DNA from: Sphingomonas baiyangensis | GTDB lineage: Bacteria > Pseudomonadota > Alphaproteobacteria > Sphingomonadales > Sphingomonadaceae | Reading direction: 5' to 3' | DNA length: 64,000 bases | NCBI RefSeq assembly: GCF_005144715.1 | Contig: NZ_SWKR01000002.1 | Coordinates: 806,001 to 870,000 of the forward strand | Shown: in pieces, positions 51,955-61,872 of the stretch | How the letters are laid out: each line of letters opens with the position of its first letter | How positions within the stretch are numbered: position 1 is the stretch's first letter | Made by a program: the position numbers and the translations under genes | The notes under the pieces: generated by a model | What the model was told of the DNA's origin: nothing | The model's database searches: none | Seen by the model: only the letters and a program-made list of their open reading frames with translations

Positions 51955-53947
51955 TCATCGGCCCCTGCCCGCTGCTGCAGTGCCCGGATGATGCACTCGG
52001 GCTGAGGACTGCACGCGTTCGATGCCTTGCCGGCGGCGCTCCCCGCCAAGCTGCTCATCCTGCCGCACGCCGTGGCGGTAGTCGCGAGGATCCCAGTCAT
52101 CGTCGGCCAGCAGGCGAGCGACGCGTGCCAGGATGGCGCGGCGCTGACGCTCCGGCAGCGGATTGGCGCTAGCGTGGCCTGACACGGCGGGCGCCCCCTC
52201 TACAGGCTGACCATGCTCAGTTGCGGTACTCGCAACCGCCGGCACCTTTTGCGGGTGACCGGCGGCAGCGTTCCATCGCCGAACCGTTTCTCGCCGTTGC
52301 CGAATTCGTGGTGATCTCTCGCGCGCGGGCTGAGCAGTCGTGATGGTAACACCTTTTTGAACCTCAATGCCAAGCTCCCGCCCCAGCCGCCGCGCCTGCG
52401 CCACGAAGGCGGGATCACCATGAGCGGCCACAACACCGTAGCGAGCTTGGGCAACGATCAGCGCGGCACGGACAGCATCATCAGCGCGGTCGTTGATCCA
52501 GATGCGGTCGTTGCGTTCGACAAAGGCTGGCGCCCTGCCGCGCAGGTCATCCCGCCAGTATTGTACCGACGCACCCACCGGAACGGCGACGACCCTGTCG
52601 GCGGGATGCCGATCGCCGGGCGCGCCGCCCAATCAATCACAAGCGAGCAGTCCGGAGCCGCGAGGTTGTCCAGCGCTTCGAGATTGAGATCGTCCGCTTC
52701 GTCAATCTCACCGCGCAACTGGCGAAGTGCCGCGATGCGGTCGTGATACTCGGCGTCAATTGCGCTGATCCTGCGGTGTATCAGCGCGGCGAGCCCTGTA
52801 CGCAGCATCGCGAGATCGGAGGAATCGCCGGCCAGCCCGCCGAGTTCGGCCCGCTTCACGGCAAGGTCGGCCTTGAGGTCATTCAGCAGCGACTTGCGCT
52901 CGAGCCTTAGCCGATTAATCCTTCCCTGTACTGCCGCGTGCAGTGACTCGGCTTTCGCATCGCGCTCCACCCAGCGGCGCGCGCGCTCGAGATCGAGGAT
53001 CCGGGGCTCGTAAGGCGTCGGCTCGCTGGTCGGCGGCGACCAGTCGCCCCAGCGCTGCGTCAGCTTCGCCCAGCTCAGCGCCCGATCGACCTTGGGCAGG
53101 TTTACGTGGTGGAGACCATCGCGGTTCGAAGTTGGCCGCCACTGCCGGTCTTGATGACCTGGGCGCCAAGCGGTGCGAGAAAGGCCTGCGCTTCATCCCA
53201 GGATGCCGCGCGCTCGAGTTGCGGCGCGAGCACCTCCTGTGCGTAACGCGTGAAGCTCTCGACACCCGTCTGTTCCTCCGATTGAAGAACATAAGGACCG
53301 ATCGGCGCACGCTTCTTTGCGCGCGGCGGCATCGACGTGGCCCGCTCAACCCTACCGTCGCGAACCTGGTATCTGGCCTCTGCCTCACGCGCGAACCCAT
53401 GCGCGTGCTCGACCCGGGCAATCGCCCGCTGCATCGCCTCGTGTGACCGGCCATCGCGGCCAAACGGGGTAGCCGCGCCATGCTCATCGAGCGTGAGGAC
53501 CAGGAAATGGATGTGACGATTGTCGGTATCGCCGTGCAGCGCCCACATGATGATTCCGGCCTCGCAGCCAAGTTCATCGGCGAGGACCGCTGCCGTATCA
53601 GCGCACGCTTCCGGGGTGATGTCCTCCTCGGTATGGACCGATCCGACCAAATGTCGCGCCGGCTTTTTCGATCGGCTTGATCGCTTGGCCATGCGCTGCT
53701 TGAGCTGCATAAGCGCCGCATCCCAGGCGACCACCTGACCGCCGACGAGACCGCCGGTCGCCAGCACGCGCTCGGCGTCTCGATCCCGCGCAGCCTGCAC
53801 GTCGGTCGCCATATAGCGCGACAGGGTCAGTCCATATTCTTCGGCGAGCGCGCCGCGTTTTGCAGTTTCCATGTAGCGAGCCAGCGATCGCACGTAGCGC
53901 GATGCATTACCTTCCGCTTCCTTTGCCGGCTTTTCGACGATGACCAC
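51955..53947 (-). pseudogene. MobA/VirD2-type relaxase broken by two frameshifts
   Basis: Three frames in series make one relaxase. The first (53947 to about 53120) has the nuclease motif HGDTDNRHIH (residues 138-147) with metal-binding histidines. The second (about 53120-52620) continues with NRDGLHHVNLPKVDRAL and a long helix. The third (52632-51955) has RIWINDRADDAVRAALIVAQARYG, typical of the LPD7 domain at relaxase C-termini. At the second break one missing G (GATTGGG[G]CGG) would restore the frame. It is probably inactive unless these are sequencing errors. Confidence 0.75.
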
Positions 53948-54095
53948 GCGGGTAGACTAATCGCGTGCAATCGAGCGCGCAATGTGATCTTGCGTAAACT
54001 TAAATGACCCGGACGAACGGACCGGGACAGGCCGTAACATGCGCGACAGCGCGTAACCGGCTGCAAGAAGCGATAGTGCCGAGCGGCCGATCGAT

Positions 54096-54125
54096 GGCTT
54101 CACCCTGGGTGAAGCCCCATCCTGT
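54096..54125. other. Candidate origin of transfer (oriT)
   Basis: A 10-bp inverted repeat, GGCTTCACCC (54096-54105) and GGGTGAAGCC (54107-54116) around a single T, is followed by CATCCTGT (54118-54125). CATCCTG|T or TATCCTG|C is the nic sequence of R64 and RP4-type (MOBP) plasmids, also preceded by an inverted repeat. It lies upstream of the relaxase and between it and TraKLM-like genes, as in RP4. Nicking would be after 54124. Confidence 0.72.
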
Positions 54126-54261
54126 GTCAAAAATCTCCCCCTTAAGCGACTTTGCAGCACGTCATGTGATGCATGATGATCGAACGGCATGTAGCAAGAC
54201 CGGCCCTCACCCGACATTGCCCGCGGCAACATGTCGTGACCCGACATAACAGCACGATACG

Positions 54262-54864
54262 CTATGTGTTCAGGTCGATCTCAAGGACCGGCTCCGCCGG
54301 TCGCAATGATGGCCGCAGCGCATTGGCCAACCGAGGTTGATTGAACTTTGCTGCGATCCTGTCCAGCCAGGGCGTCGCGTCTCTAGCCACGAGAAAGGCG
54401 AACATATCGTCAGAGTCTTCAAATCCAAGCGCCGTGGCATAACGCTCACCGACGCGGTCATGCCGGATGCCGAGGATTTTTGGATCGTAAAGGACGTGGC
54501 GCTCGAAATCGGTCAGCGTGGCAGTGCTGCAGCCAGCCTTTTCGGCGACCTGCCGGAGCTTCTGGCCCGAACCACGCCGCGCCAAACGAGCGAGAAAGCC
54601 CCACGGCAGGGCATCCCGCGCAGGGAGGTCCCAATCGAGGCCGGGCAAAGGGCCAAAAACAGACGGGTGTGTGAGCGCACGAACTAGCTGGACGCCTGGT
54701 TTGGTACGCCCTGCCTCAAGGCGAATAATTGTCTGGCGGGTTACGCCAACGCGGCGCGCAAGCCCCGTCCGCGTCCACTTCTTCGTCTTGCGAGCTCCCT
54801 TAACCGCCTCCCCAAATGAGGCGGCCACATCGGTTCGGGGGAAGCGCGTTGGGGGACATGGCAT
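54262..54864 (-). CDS. XRE-family regulator
   Basis: A 200-aa protein with an N-terminal HTH (GEAVKGARKTKKWTRTGLARRVGVTRQTIIRLEAG, about 17-52) and a second HTH-like segment (QKLRQVAEKAGCSTATLTDFERH, about 100-122). It diverges from the TraK-like gene, with the palindrome 54867-54882 between them. It probably controls the transfer genes. Confidence 0.72.
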   Translation of the reverse strand: MPCPPTRFPRTDVAASFGEAVKGARKTKKWTRTGLARRVGVTRQTIIRLEAGRTKPGVQLVRALTHPSVFGPLPGLDWDLPARDALPWGFLARLARRGSGQKLRQVAEKAGCSTATLTDFERHVLYDPKILGIRHDRVGERYATALGFEDSDDMFAFLVARDATPWLDRIAAKFNQPRLANALRPSLRPAEPVLEIDLNT

Positions 54865-54866
54865 GA

Positions 54867-54882
54867 CACTGCCATAACAGTG
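54867..54882. promoter_or_regulatory. Candidate operator between XRE and TraK-like genes
   Basis: CACTG-CCATAA-CAGTG is a perfect inverted repeat three bases from the XRE start codon. It is well placed for autoregulation and control of the divergent operon. Confidence 0.5.
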
Positions 54883-54941
54883 AACGTCGATTAATGTATC
54901 ATATTTCTACGGTTTTGGATGGGCCGTCCCAAAACCTCGGG

Positions 54942-55496
54942 ATGAGCAAACCTATTCAGTCTCCTCCCCCGCGATCGCATTTGTCGAAGCGCCGGCACCT
55001 CGATGGAACCGCGCTCAATGCCGCGCTGCGCGCCCAGCACCAACGCGATGCGACTGAGGAGCCGGCCTCGCTGCTCACAACGATGGACGCGGTCAGGCTG
55101 CTTAAGCCGCTCATCCTCGACCGGCGCACGCGCAAATGGACCGATCCGATGATCGCGGCATTGCTGGCCGAGCTCGGCGTCGAGATCAGCGCCGAGACCT
55201 TGCGGACCTACCGCAGTCGTCTCGCGCGCGAAGCTAGCGCCGATGAACCGGCAGTTGCGCCCTCCGGGCCCGCCGCGCCTGCCGAGATGCCTGCGCCCGC
55301 GACGCGATCGGCCACGCCGCTCCCTTCGGACTCATCTGCGCCGGTCATTGCGACGTCGGCGCCTTCCTCCTCGCTCACTCCGCCGCCGGTGAAAGCCGCG
55401 GCGGACGCCGAGACCGGCGCGACCCCGCGCCGGTTCAACGCCGCAGTCGATCTCGATGACTGCGTCTGCAAACCACAAGTAGAAGTACGTTGGTAA
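54942..55496 (+). CDS. TraK-like oriT-binding protein
   Basis: A 184-aa protein with a central HTH-like part (LLKPLILDRRTRKWTDPMIAALLAELGVEISAETLRTYRSRL) as in TraK proteins that bend oriT DNA, and a long Pro/Ala/Ser-rich C-terminus. Start 54942 follows CCTCGGG. It opens the operon of TraL- and TraM-like genes and lies close to the candidate oriT. The assignment is by pattern and gene order. Confidence 0.62.
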   Translation: MSKPIQSPPPRSHLSKRRHLDGTALNAALRAQHQRDATEEPASLLTTMDAVRLLKPLILDRRTRKWTDPMIAALLAELGVEISAETLRTYRSRLAREASADEPAVAPSGPAAPAEMPAPATRSATPLPSDSSAPVIATSAPSSSLTPPPVKAAADAETGATPRRFNAAVDLDDCVCKPQVEVRW

Positions 55497-56329
55497 AATA
55501 CGAACAGCGCAAGGCCATCATCGGCCTCAAGGACAAAGGCGGCGCGAAGCTGTCGACGGCACTCAACGCCATGGCGACGGTGCTCCGCGCCACCGCCGGC
55601 GACAAGTTCCGGGTTCACGTCATCGATGCTGACGGGTTTAACGCGACGCTCACCCAGCGGTTGGGCGAGCGCAATGAGGCAGGTCAGCTCCTGCCCGAGC
55701 AAGACGCTGTCCGCGGGGTACTGAAGGCCGATCTGTTCAAGCCCGAGGGCGTCGCACCGCTGTTCGGGGCCCTGGAATCCGACGCGCGCTTCGTCATGAT
55801 TGACACCCCGGCTGGCGGCCTAACGAAAATCGATGAACTCAGCGAAAATCTCGGCGCCAGTCAGTTCATTCAGCACATCGTCGATTGCGGGCGGCAGCCG
55901 ATCGTCATGGTACCGTTCTCGCCTGACGTCGCTTCCATCAGGGGCGTCGCCAAGGCGGTGGAGCGGTTCGGCGCCAGCGCGCCAATCATCGCAATGCGCA
56001 GCATGGTTGGCGTCAAAGAGAGCGACTACCGCCTGTGGTCCGCCGACAACTTCCAGGACCAGTACGGGCGCCAGGTGGGCGGCCATACCCGGGCGGCATT
56101 CGAAGCGGTCGGCGGGCGGATGATCGACATCCCCGCGCTGACGCCCGGCTCGAACGCCATGGCCGAGGCACTGAGCCTCATCTACGCACAGGCGGCCGCC
56201 TACATCGGTGCCAGCTGGCAGACCTATGACCGCCTGAATGTTCAGCAGTGGCTGCGCGCGTGGGTGTTTGAACTGCAGAAGGTCGCCGACCTCCTCGGGT
56301 TGGAAGACGCCGAATGGAGGGCGTTCTGA
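55490..56329 (+). CDS. TraL/StbB-like ParA-family ATPase, altered P-loop
   Basis: A 279-aa ParA-superfamily protein: KAIIGLKDKGGAKLSTALNAM (first strand and P-loop), HVIDADGFNATLTQRL (switch), RFVMIDTPAGG (Walker B) and PIVMVPFSPDV. The P-loop reads KGGAKLST instead of KGGxGKST, so the key lysine is displaced and ATP hydrolysis is doubtful. RP4 TraL and R388 StbB take the same position next to the oriT-binding gene. TTG start, seven-base overlap with traK-like gene. Confidence 0.68.
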   Translation: MVKYEQRKAIIGLKDKGGAKLSTALNAMATVLRATAGDKFRVHVIDADGFNATLTQRLGERNEAGQLLPEQDAVRGVLKADLFKPEGVAPLFGALESDARFVMIDTPAGGLTKIDELSENLGASQFIQHIVDCGRQPIVMVPFSPDVASIRGVAKAVERFGASAPIIAMRSMVGVKESDYRLWSADNFQDQYGRQVGGHTRAAFEAVGGRMIDIPALTPGSNAMAEALSLIYAQAAAYIGASWQTYDRLNVQQWLRAWVFELQKVADLLGLEDAEWRAF

Positions 56330-56976
56330 TGAGCACGCTGAATCCCGACAGAGCCGACAACGATGCCGCCTCGGCTCGGGTGCTGCTCGAGCGCTACTGT
56401 TATGGGCACACGCCCGAGGTCGAAGCGATCCTGCGCTTCGCGCACGATCATCACCTCACGGAAGACAACCTCGTCTTCCTCTTGGTCGCCATCCTCAAGG
56501 TTAATGAGGGAATTGTCGGAAACCTGCTGACGGCGATTACCAGTGCTGATCGTGTGATCGACAATGCCAAACACGCAGGTCAGGCGCTGCGCACCCTTTC
56601 CCAGACCGAGATCGCGCAGATTGAGGCAGCGGGCATCCGAGCCGCCGGTCACCTCAATGTCGCCGCCGATCGCCTGATGCGAACGGCGGCCAAGGCTGAG
56701 GGGCTCTGCGCGCAGATGCTGGCGGCCAGTGGCGATCTCAAAGCGGCGCACGGCGCGTTCGAACACGCCGCCGAGCTTACCCATGGCCGTCGGGCACTCG
56801 ACAGTATGATCGAGATGATCCGCAAACAGGCGCAGGCCGACCTCCGCGGATACCACGTCGAAGTTGTCGAAGGGCTGAAAAGCGAGGTGCGCCGGGAACT
56901 CCGGGGGACCCACGCCTACGGGTTGATCGGACTCGGCGGCTGGCTTGTCGCCATTGCCGTCTGGTTGTGGACGTAG
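56329..56976 (+). CDS. TraM-like membrane-anchored protein
   Basis: A 215-aa helical protein with a C-terminal membrane anchor (YGLIGLGGWLVAIAVWLWT) and long amphipathic helices. RP4 TraM has the same shape and follows TraL. Start 56329 overlaps the upstream stop (TGATG). It could connect the relaxosome with the membrane. Confidence 0.6.
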   Translation: MSTLNPDRADNDAASARVLLERYCYGHTPEVEAILRFAHDHHLTEDNLVFLLVAILKVNEGIVGNLLTAITSADRVIDNAKHAGQALRTLSQTEIAQIEAAGIRAAGHLNVAADRLMRTAAKAEGLCAQMLAASGDLKAAHGAFEHAAELTHGRRALDSMIEMIRKQAQADLRGYHVEVVEGLKSEVRRELRGTHAYGLIGLGGWLVAIAVWLWT

Positions 56977-57086
56977 CAGTCCGCCAAACCCGCGAGCCCG
57001 CGAAGCCCTCCCCGGCATCAGTCCAGCCACTCCTCGCACTTCGTCCCAGCCAAGGCCTGGGCGTGTGCACCTCAATTATCGAAACA

Positions 57087-57965
57087 ATGCACATGACTGA
57101 ACCATCCGTACGCAACGAGATCGACCCGGGAGCATCGTTCTCGCATGCCGAGACTTGCATCGGGCGGGCCGCGCGAGCAGCGATCAACGACAATCGCGCT
57201 GCGGACATTCTGCTAGATCAATATTATACTCGGCAGGTGGTCGCAAAGCACTACTACGATGTCTTTCAGCAGCATTTCGAGCCGGCGGCGTACATCATGG
57301 TCGAGCCAAGCGCCGGCACTGGATCGTTCTACCGGCTGCTGCCGCCGAGCCGTCTTGGCTATGATGTCGACCCCAAATATCCGGGCTTGGCGACGGCTGA
57401 TTTTCTGACAGTCGAACTCCCACGCGATCGCCCGGCCGCGATCATCGGCAATCCGCCATTTGGCAAGAACGCCAGCATGGCTGTTCGCTTCTTTAAACAT
57501 GCGGCTCGCCAATCGAATGTCATTGCCCTGATCCTGCCGCGGACGTTTCGAAAGGCCTCCATCGAAAATCGCTTGGATCGCGACTTCCACCTCGTTCGAG
57601 AGGAGTTGGTGCCCGACGACGCGTTCCTCTTCCGGTCCAAGCCCTACAATGTTCCCGCGATCTTCCAGATATGGGAACGGCGACCCGAGAAGCGCGAGCT
57701 GCGTGAGGTTGAACTCCAACATCCGGATTTTGACTTCGCCACAGTGCACCTCGCAGATTTTGCAATTCAGCGCGTCGGGGCGCGAGCAGGCCGAGTGCAT
57801 CGCGATTTTAACGTCAGTCCGTCATCGCACTACTTTATCCGCGGCGACGTCGAACATATTATGGTCCAGCTTGATTTCTCCGCTGTGACGGGCAACGTCG
57901 CCGGCAACCCAAGCCTCTCGAAATCGGAGATCATTTCAGCTTATCGTGCCTTCACGGGCCGTTAG
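57087..57965 (+). CDS. Class I DNA methyltransferase (N6-adenine type)
   Basis: A 292-aa protein with SAM motif I MVEPSAGTGSF (about 70-80) and motif IV IIGNPPFGKN (about 110). LALILPRTFRKASI is the usual strand-helix after it. Found often on plasmids and integrative elements, where it may protect DNA against restriction in a new host. Two in-frame ATGs (57087, 57093) are equally possible. No restriction enzyme partner is nearby. Confidence 0.75.
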   Translation: MHMTEPSVRNEIDPGASFSHAETCIGRAARAAINDNRAADILLDQYYTRQVVAKHYYDVFQQHFEPAAYIMVEPSAGTGSFYRLLPPSRLGYDVDPKYPGLATADFLTVELPRDRPAAIIGNPPFGKNASMAVRFFKHAARQSNVIALILPRTFRKASIENRLDRDFHLVREELVPDDAFLFRSKPYNVPAIFQIWERRPEKRELREVELQHPDFDFATVHLADFAIQRVGARAGRVHRDFNVSPSSHYFIRGDVEHIMVQLDFSAVTGNVAGNPSLSKSEIISAYRAFTGR

Positions 57966-58169
57966 ATTATGAGCGGTGCGCGGCCACGTGCATCGGGTAA
58001 TCGTACGTCCGTCTCCGCAGCTGCCGACGTGACGGGCTTTACGCAGACCCAATGCTTGGCTTAGATGAGGCGTGCCCCAAGATAGTGGGTACACTCGCCG
58101 AGTACACCTGCGCCGATCAACGCCGCAGAGAATGGCGGAAAACCGTGGCCTTGAAGGCCTATCGACCCT
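57966..58169. other. Island end region, no gene recognised
   Basis: About 200 bp between the methylase and the attachment repeat. GGCCTTGAAGGCC (58148-58160) is a small palindrome directly before the repeat. No gene is supported. Confidence 0.4.
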
Positions 58170-58188
58170 TCCGGTAGGGGTCACCATC
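58170..58188 (+). other. Right attachment repeat (tRNA 3'-end remnant)
   Basis: TTCCGGTAGGGGTCACCAT matches 18 of 19 bases of 41906-41924, including the acceptor strand and CCA of the tRNA. It marks the right end of the island and the border with the chromosome. Confidence 0.7.
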
Positions 58189-58259
58189 AGCAGAAATATA
58201 CTGTCTGCGATCACACGTTTTGCGGCGATTGGCCCCACCGTGGCCTCGTCGCCTTGCGG

Positions 58260-58826
58260 CTAGCGGCGCGGGACCAGCTTCCAAACCTTGGGGCGGCCAG
58301 TGGGGCGCGGCGTGCCATCCAATCGCACCGCGCGGACGATGCGGATGGGTTTCAGGATCATCTGCCCGCGCATCGCGCCCGTTCCGCCGCCGGTCGGTAC
58401 CGCAAGGATGCGCTTGACGGCATCCATCCCGCCGACGACGCGCCCGAAGGCGGCATAGCCCTGATAGCCGGGCCGCGCGTCCATCGCGGGAGCGGCGCCA
58501 GCGGTGATGAAGAAGTTGCCGCTAGCCGCCTCGGCACTCTGGCCTCGCGCCATCGAGATCGTGGCGTCGAGATGGCGGATGCCAGTCTTGTCGGTCGTCT
58601 CCAGCGGAAAGGGCGGCAGGATGCGCTTGGCGTCAGTGCGGATACCGCCCTGCACGAAGCCCGTCCCCGGCGTTCGCCGACTGCGCGCGGCGCGATAGAA
58701 GCTCGTGCCGTCGAGCCGCCCGTCATCGACATAGGCAAGGAAATTGGCGGTGGTCGCGGGCGCGCGCCGCGTATCGAGCGCGACAGTGATCGGCCCCGCG
58801 CTCGTTTCGATCCGGACGCGCACCAC
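58260..58826 (-). CDS. Cyclophilin-type peptidyl-prolyl isomerase
   Basis: A 188-aa cyclophilin (VRIETSAGPITVALDTRRAPATTANFLAYV, FYRAARS, FVQGGIRTD, SGNFFITAGAAPAMD, FGRVVGGMDAV). It catalyses proline isomerisation. In-frame sequence upstream encodes a hydrophobic leader (LVFSVVALALAAF) back to about 58892, but no ATG, GTG or TTG begins it; ATT at 58892 follows GAGGTGCA. The GTG at 58826 would make a protein without export signal. Confidence 0.78.
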   Translation of the reverse strand: MVRVRIETSAGPITVALDTRRAPATTANFLAYVDDGRLDGTSFYRAARSRRTPGTGFVQGGIRTDAKRILPPFPLETTDKTGIRHLDATISMARGQSAEAASGNFFITAGAAPAMDARPGYQGYAAFGRVVGGMDAVKRILAVPTGGGTGAMRGQMILKPIRIVRAVRLDGTPRPTGRPKVWKLVPRR

Positions 58827-58979
58827 CGGCGGTTCGCGATTGGGCGGGCTAAATGCCGCTAGCGCGAGCGCGACGACCGAAAAAACTAAAATTGCACCTC
58901 ACCTTGTTGTACGGTCAAACCCAAGCAAGATCCGACAGCGCTAGGCTGAACAATCACCCCAAAATTACCGCATTAGGTA

Positions 58980-59480
58980 TCAAACGTTTGTCAGCCGACG
59001 CAGCGCCCGACGCGTCGATTCCGGGGTTAAGCCCCAACGCTGATCGTCCAGGATCGCCTGTTTCGTCGACCATGTGCCCGCTGAGGCATCAAAGATGTCA
59101 AGTCTTAGAACGGTTCGCCGAGGCCCGATCGACCGTTTGGCGCGCACCGCAACGAATGACACCGGTGACCGATCGCCGATACGCGCGGTCTCGACAAATT
59201 CAGCAACCGATGTTGTAGAGGCCTCCGCCTGAAGCTCATCGCCTACCTGGCGCCCCGTCACGCACGCGCCGCTGCCGTTGCAGATCGCATCCAGACCTGC
59301 GAGGCCCGCAATGATGAACGGTCCGCCGAGCCGACGTTCCAGACCCGTCACAAGCGCCCAACCGTCATCGCTGACCAGCGCGACTTCACCGGATCCGGCT
59401 TCGACACCAATCGTTTCGTTACCGGTGGAGGCCATAGAAAATAATGCAGCCAAGGTTACGGCAATCGCCTTACCGATCAT
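58980..59480 (-). CDS. Secreted hypothetical protein
   Basis: A 166-aa protein with a signal peptide (MIGKAIAVTLAALFSMAS) and a mature beta-rich part (GEVALVSDDGWALVTGLE...). Two cysteines in ICNGSGACV may form a disulphide. ATG 59480 chosen for the signal peptide; the ATG at 59531 would add basic residues. Unknown function. Confidence 0.6.
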   Translation of the reverse strand: MIGKAIAVTLAALFSMASTGNETIGVEAGSGEVALVSDDGWALVTGLERRLGGPFIIAGLAGLDAICNGSGACVTGRQVGDELQAEASTTSVAEFVETARIGDRSPVSFVAVRAKRSIGPRRTVLRLDIFDASAGTWSTKQAILDDQRWGLTPESTRRALRRLTNV

Positions 59481-59549
59481 GTAGCAGCCCTTCCAATAGC
59501 GCTCGGCCAGACTACCCCTTGCCCTCGCCAAGTCAAATTGGCGGATTGC

Positions 59550-61808
59550 TCAGCGCGCAATCCCTCCCGCAGCGAGTACCGCGAGTGTCACGAGTTCGCT
59601 TGCCGTTGCGGTCATCGGGGCGATCTGGACGTTCTTTTCCATGCCGATCAGCATCGGGCCGATCATCGCGTCGCCGCCTAGTTCGCGCAGCAGCTTTGCC
59701 GAGATGTTGGCCGATTGCAGACCCGGCATGATGAGCACGTTGGCGGGGCCTGAAAGGCGCGCGAACGGGTAATTCTTCAACTGCTTGGGATTGAGCGCCA
59801 CGTCGGGCGCCATCTCGCCTTCGAACTCGAAGCCGACCTGCCGCTCGTCGAGCACCTTCACCGCGGCGCGGATATTGTCTAGCCAGCGGCCCTCGGGATT
59901 GCCGAAGGTCGAATAGCTCAGGAACGCGACGCGCGGCTCGTGGCCCATGCGGCGGGCTACCTGGGCGGTCTGCTCGGCGATCTCGGCCAGTTCCTGCGCG
60001 TCGGGGCGCTCGTTGACCGTCGTGTCGGCAATGAACACCGTGTGGCTCTGGCCGACGAGGATATGGATGCCGAAGGGCGTGCGGCCGGGCTCGGGATCGA
60101 TCACGCGCTTCACTTCGCGGATCGACTGGGCATAGGCGCGCGTCACGCCGGTAATCATTGCGTCGCCCTCGCCCAGTTGCAGCAGCAGCGCGGCGAAGAT
60201 GTTGCGGTCCTGGTTGACCATCCGCTCGCATTCGCGGCGCAGGAAGCCGCGGCGCTGCAGGCGCGCATAGAGGAAGTCGACCATGCGCGGCACCAGCGGC
60301 GAGTTGCGGCTGTTGTGCACCTCGAACCCCGAAGGATCCTCGATGCCGAGCGCCTTCAGACGGTCATACACGTCGTCGCGGCCGACGAGCACCGGCGTGC
60401 CATAACCGCCGTCGCGGAACGAGATCGCGGCGCGCAGCACCACTTCCTCCTCGCCCTCGGCGAAGATCACGCGCTTGGGCCGCGCGCGCGCGCCTTCATA
60501 GGCGAGGCTCAGCACCGAAGTGGTGGGATTGAGCCTCGCGCGCAGCGACTGGCGATAGGCCGCCATGTCGAGGATCGGCCGCGTCGCCACGCCCGAATCC
60601 ATCGCCGCCTTGGCCACCGCCACCGACACCAGCTCCATCAGCCGCGGATCGAAGGGCGCGGGGATGATATAGTCGGGGCCGAAGCTGTGCTGCACGCCGT
60701 AGGCGAGCGCCACTTCCTCGGGCACGCGCTCGCGCGCCAGCTCGGCGATGGCGTTGGCAGCGGCGATCTTCATGGCGTCGTTTATCCCCGTCGCGCGCAC
60801 GTCGAGCGCGCCGCGAAAGATGAACGGGAAGCCGAGCACGTTGTTAACCTGGTTGGGATAGTCCGAGCGGCCCGTGGCGATGATCGCGTCGGGGCGTGCG
60901 GCCTTCGCCAGTTCGGGGCGGATCTCGGGTTCGGGATTGGCCATCGCGAAGATGATCGGCGCGGGCGCCATGTCCTTGACCATCTCGGGTTGGAGCGCGC
61001 CGGCGGCCGAGAGGCCGAGGAACACATCGGCGCCGTGCAGCGCCTCGACCAGCGTGCGGCGATCAGTGACGGCGGCATGCGCAGACTGCCACTGGTTCAC
61101 CCCCTCGCGGTCGCGGTGGATCACGCCCTTGCGATCGCACATCAGCACATTGTCCTGCCGCACGCCCATCGCCTTGATGAGCTCGGTGCAGGCGATGGCC
61201 GCCGCACCCGCGCCGTTCACCACCACCTTGATGTCGGCGAGCCGGCGACCGGTGAGCAGGCAGGCGTTGATGAGGCCTGCGGCGGTGATGATCGCGGTGC
61301 CGTGCTGATCGTCATGGAATACGGGGATGTTCATCCGCTCGCGCAGCGTCTGCTCGATGATGAAGCATTCGGGCGCCTTGATGTCTTCCAGGTTGATGCC
61401 GCCGAAGCTCGGCTCGAGCAGTGCCACGCAATTGATGAAGGCGTCGACATCCTCGGTCGCGACTTCGAGGTCGATCGAATCGACATCGGCGAAGCGCTTG
61501 AACAGCACCGCCTTGCCTTCCATCACCGGCTTGGAAGCAAGCGCGCCCAGATTGCCCATGCCGAGGATCGCGGTGCCGTTCGAGATGACCGCCACCAGAT
61601 TGCCCTTGGCGGTATAGTCATAGGCGGTAGCCGGATCGTCGGCGATCGCCTTTACCGGCACGGCGACGCCGGGCGAATAGGCCAGCGCCAGGTCGCGCTG
61701 CGTCGTCAGCGGCTTCGAAGCGACGATCTCGATCTTGCCCGGACGTCCTTCCGAATGGAACAGCAGCGCCTCGCGCTCGGAAAACTGGACGCTCGATTCG
61801 TCGGACAT
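59550..61808 (-). CDS. maeB: NADP-dependent malic enzyme, MaeB type
   Basis: A 752-aa protein. Residues 1-~430 form the malic enzyme ([64 protein letters not shown]). The rest is a phosphotransacetylase-like domain (LILPGL-type helices, [18 protein letters not shown]). It oxidises malate to pyruvate and CO2, giving NADPH. The PTA domain is thought to be regulatory (acetyl-CoA). Normal length for the family. Confidence 0.93.
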   Translation of the reverse strand: MSDESSVQFSEREALLFHSEGRPGKIEIVASKPLTTQRDLALAYSPGVAVPVKAIADDPATAYDYTAKGNLVAVISNGTAILGMGNLGALASKPVMEGKAVLFKRFADVDSIDLEVATEDVDAFINCVALLEPSFGGINLEDIKAPECFIIEQTLRERMNIPVFHDDQHGTAIITAAGLINACLLTGRRLADIKVVVNGAGAAAIACTELIKAMGVRQDNVLMCDRKGVIHRDREGVNQWQSAHAAVTDRRTLVEALHGADVFLGLSAAGALQPEMVKDMAPAPIIFAMANPEPEIRPELAKAARPDAIIATGRSDYPNQVNNVLGFPFIFRGALDVRATGINDAMKIAAANAIAELARERVPEEVALAYGVQHSFGPDYIIPAPFDPRLMELVSVAVAKAAMDSGVATRPILDMAAYRQSLRARLNPTTSVLSLAYEGARARPKRVIFAEGEEEVVLRAAISFRDGGYGTPVLVGRDDVYDRLKALGIEDPSGFEVHNSRNSPLVPRMVDFLYARLQRRGFLRRECERMVNQDRNIFAALLLQLGEGDAMITGVTRAYAQSIREVKRVIDPEPGRTPFGIHILVGQSHTVFIADTTVNERPDAQELAEIAEQTAQVARRMGHEPRVAFLSYSTFGNPEGRWLDNIRAAVKVLDERQVGFEFEGEMAPDVALNPKQLKNYPFARLSGPANVLIMPGLQSANISAKLLRELGGDAMIGPMLIGMEKNVQIAPMTATASELVTLAVLAAGGIAR

Positions 61809-61872
61809 GCGCTACTCCCGGGGGCAATACTGGCTTTGCTCTAGGGTCGCCCGGCGCACAGGGCAACGCCGG

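Noticed and set aside
59940..61844. A 634-codon frame opposite maeB
   Set aside because: It is the antisense of a well-recognised malic enzyme, and its composition (His, Arg, Asp runs) is typical of a shadow frame.
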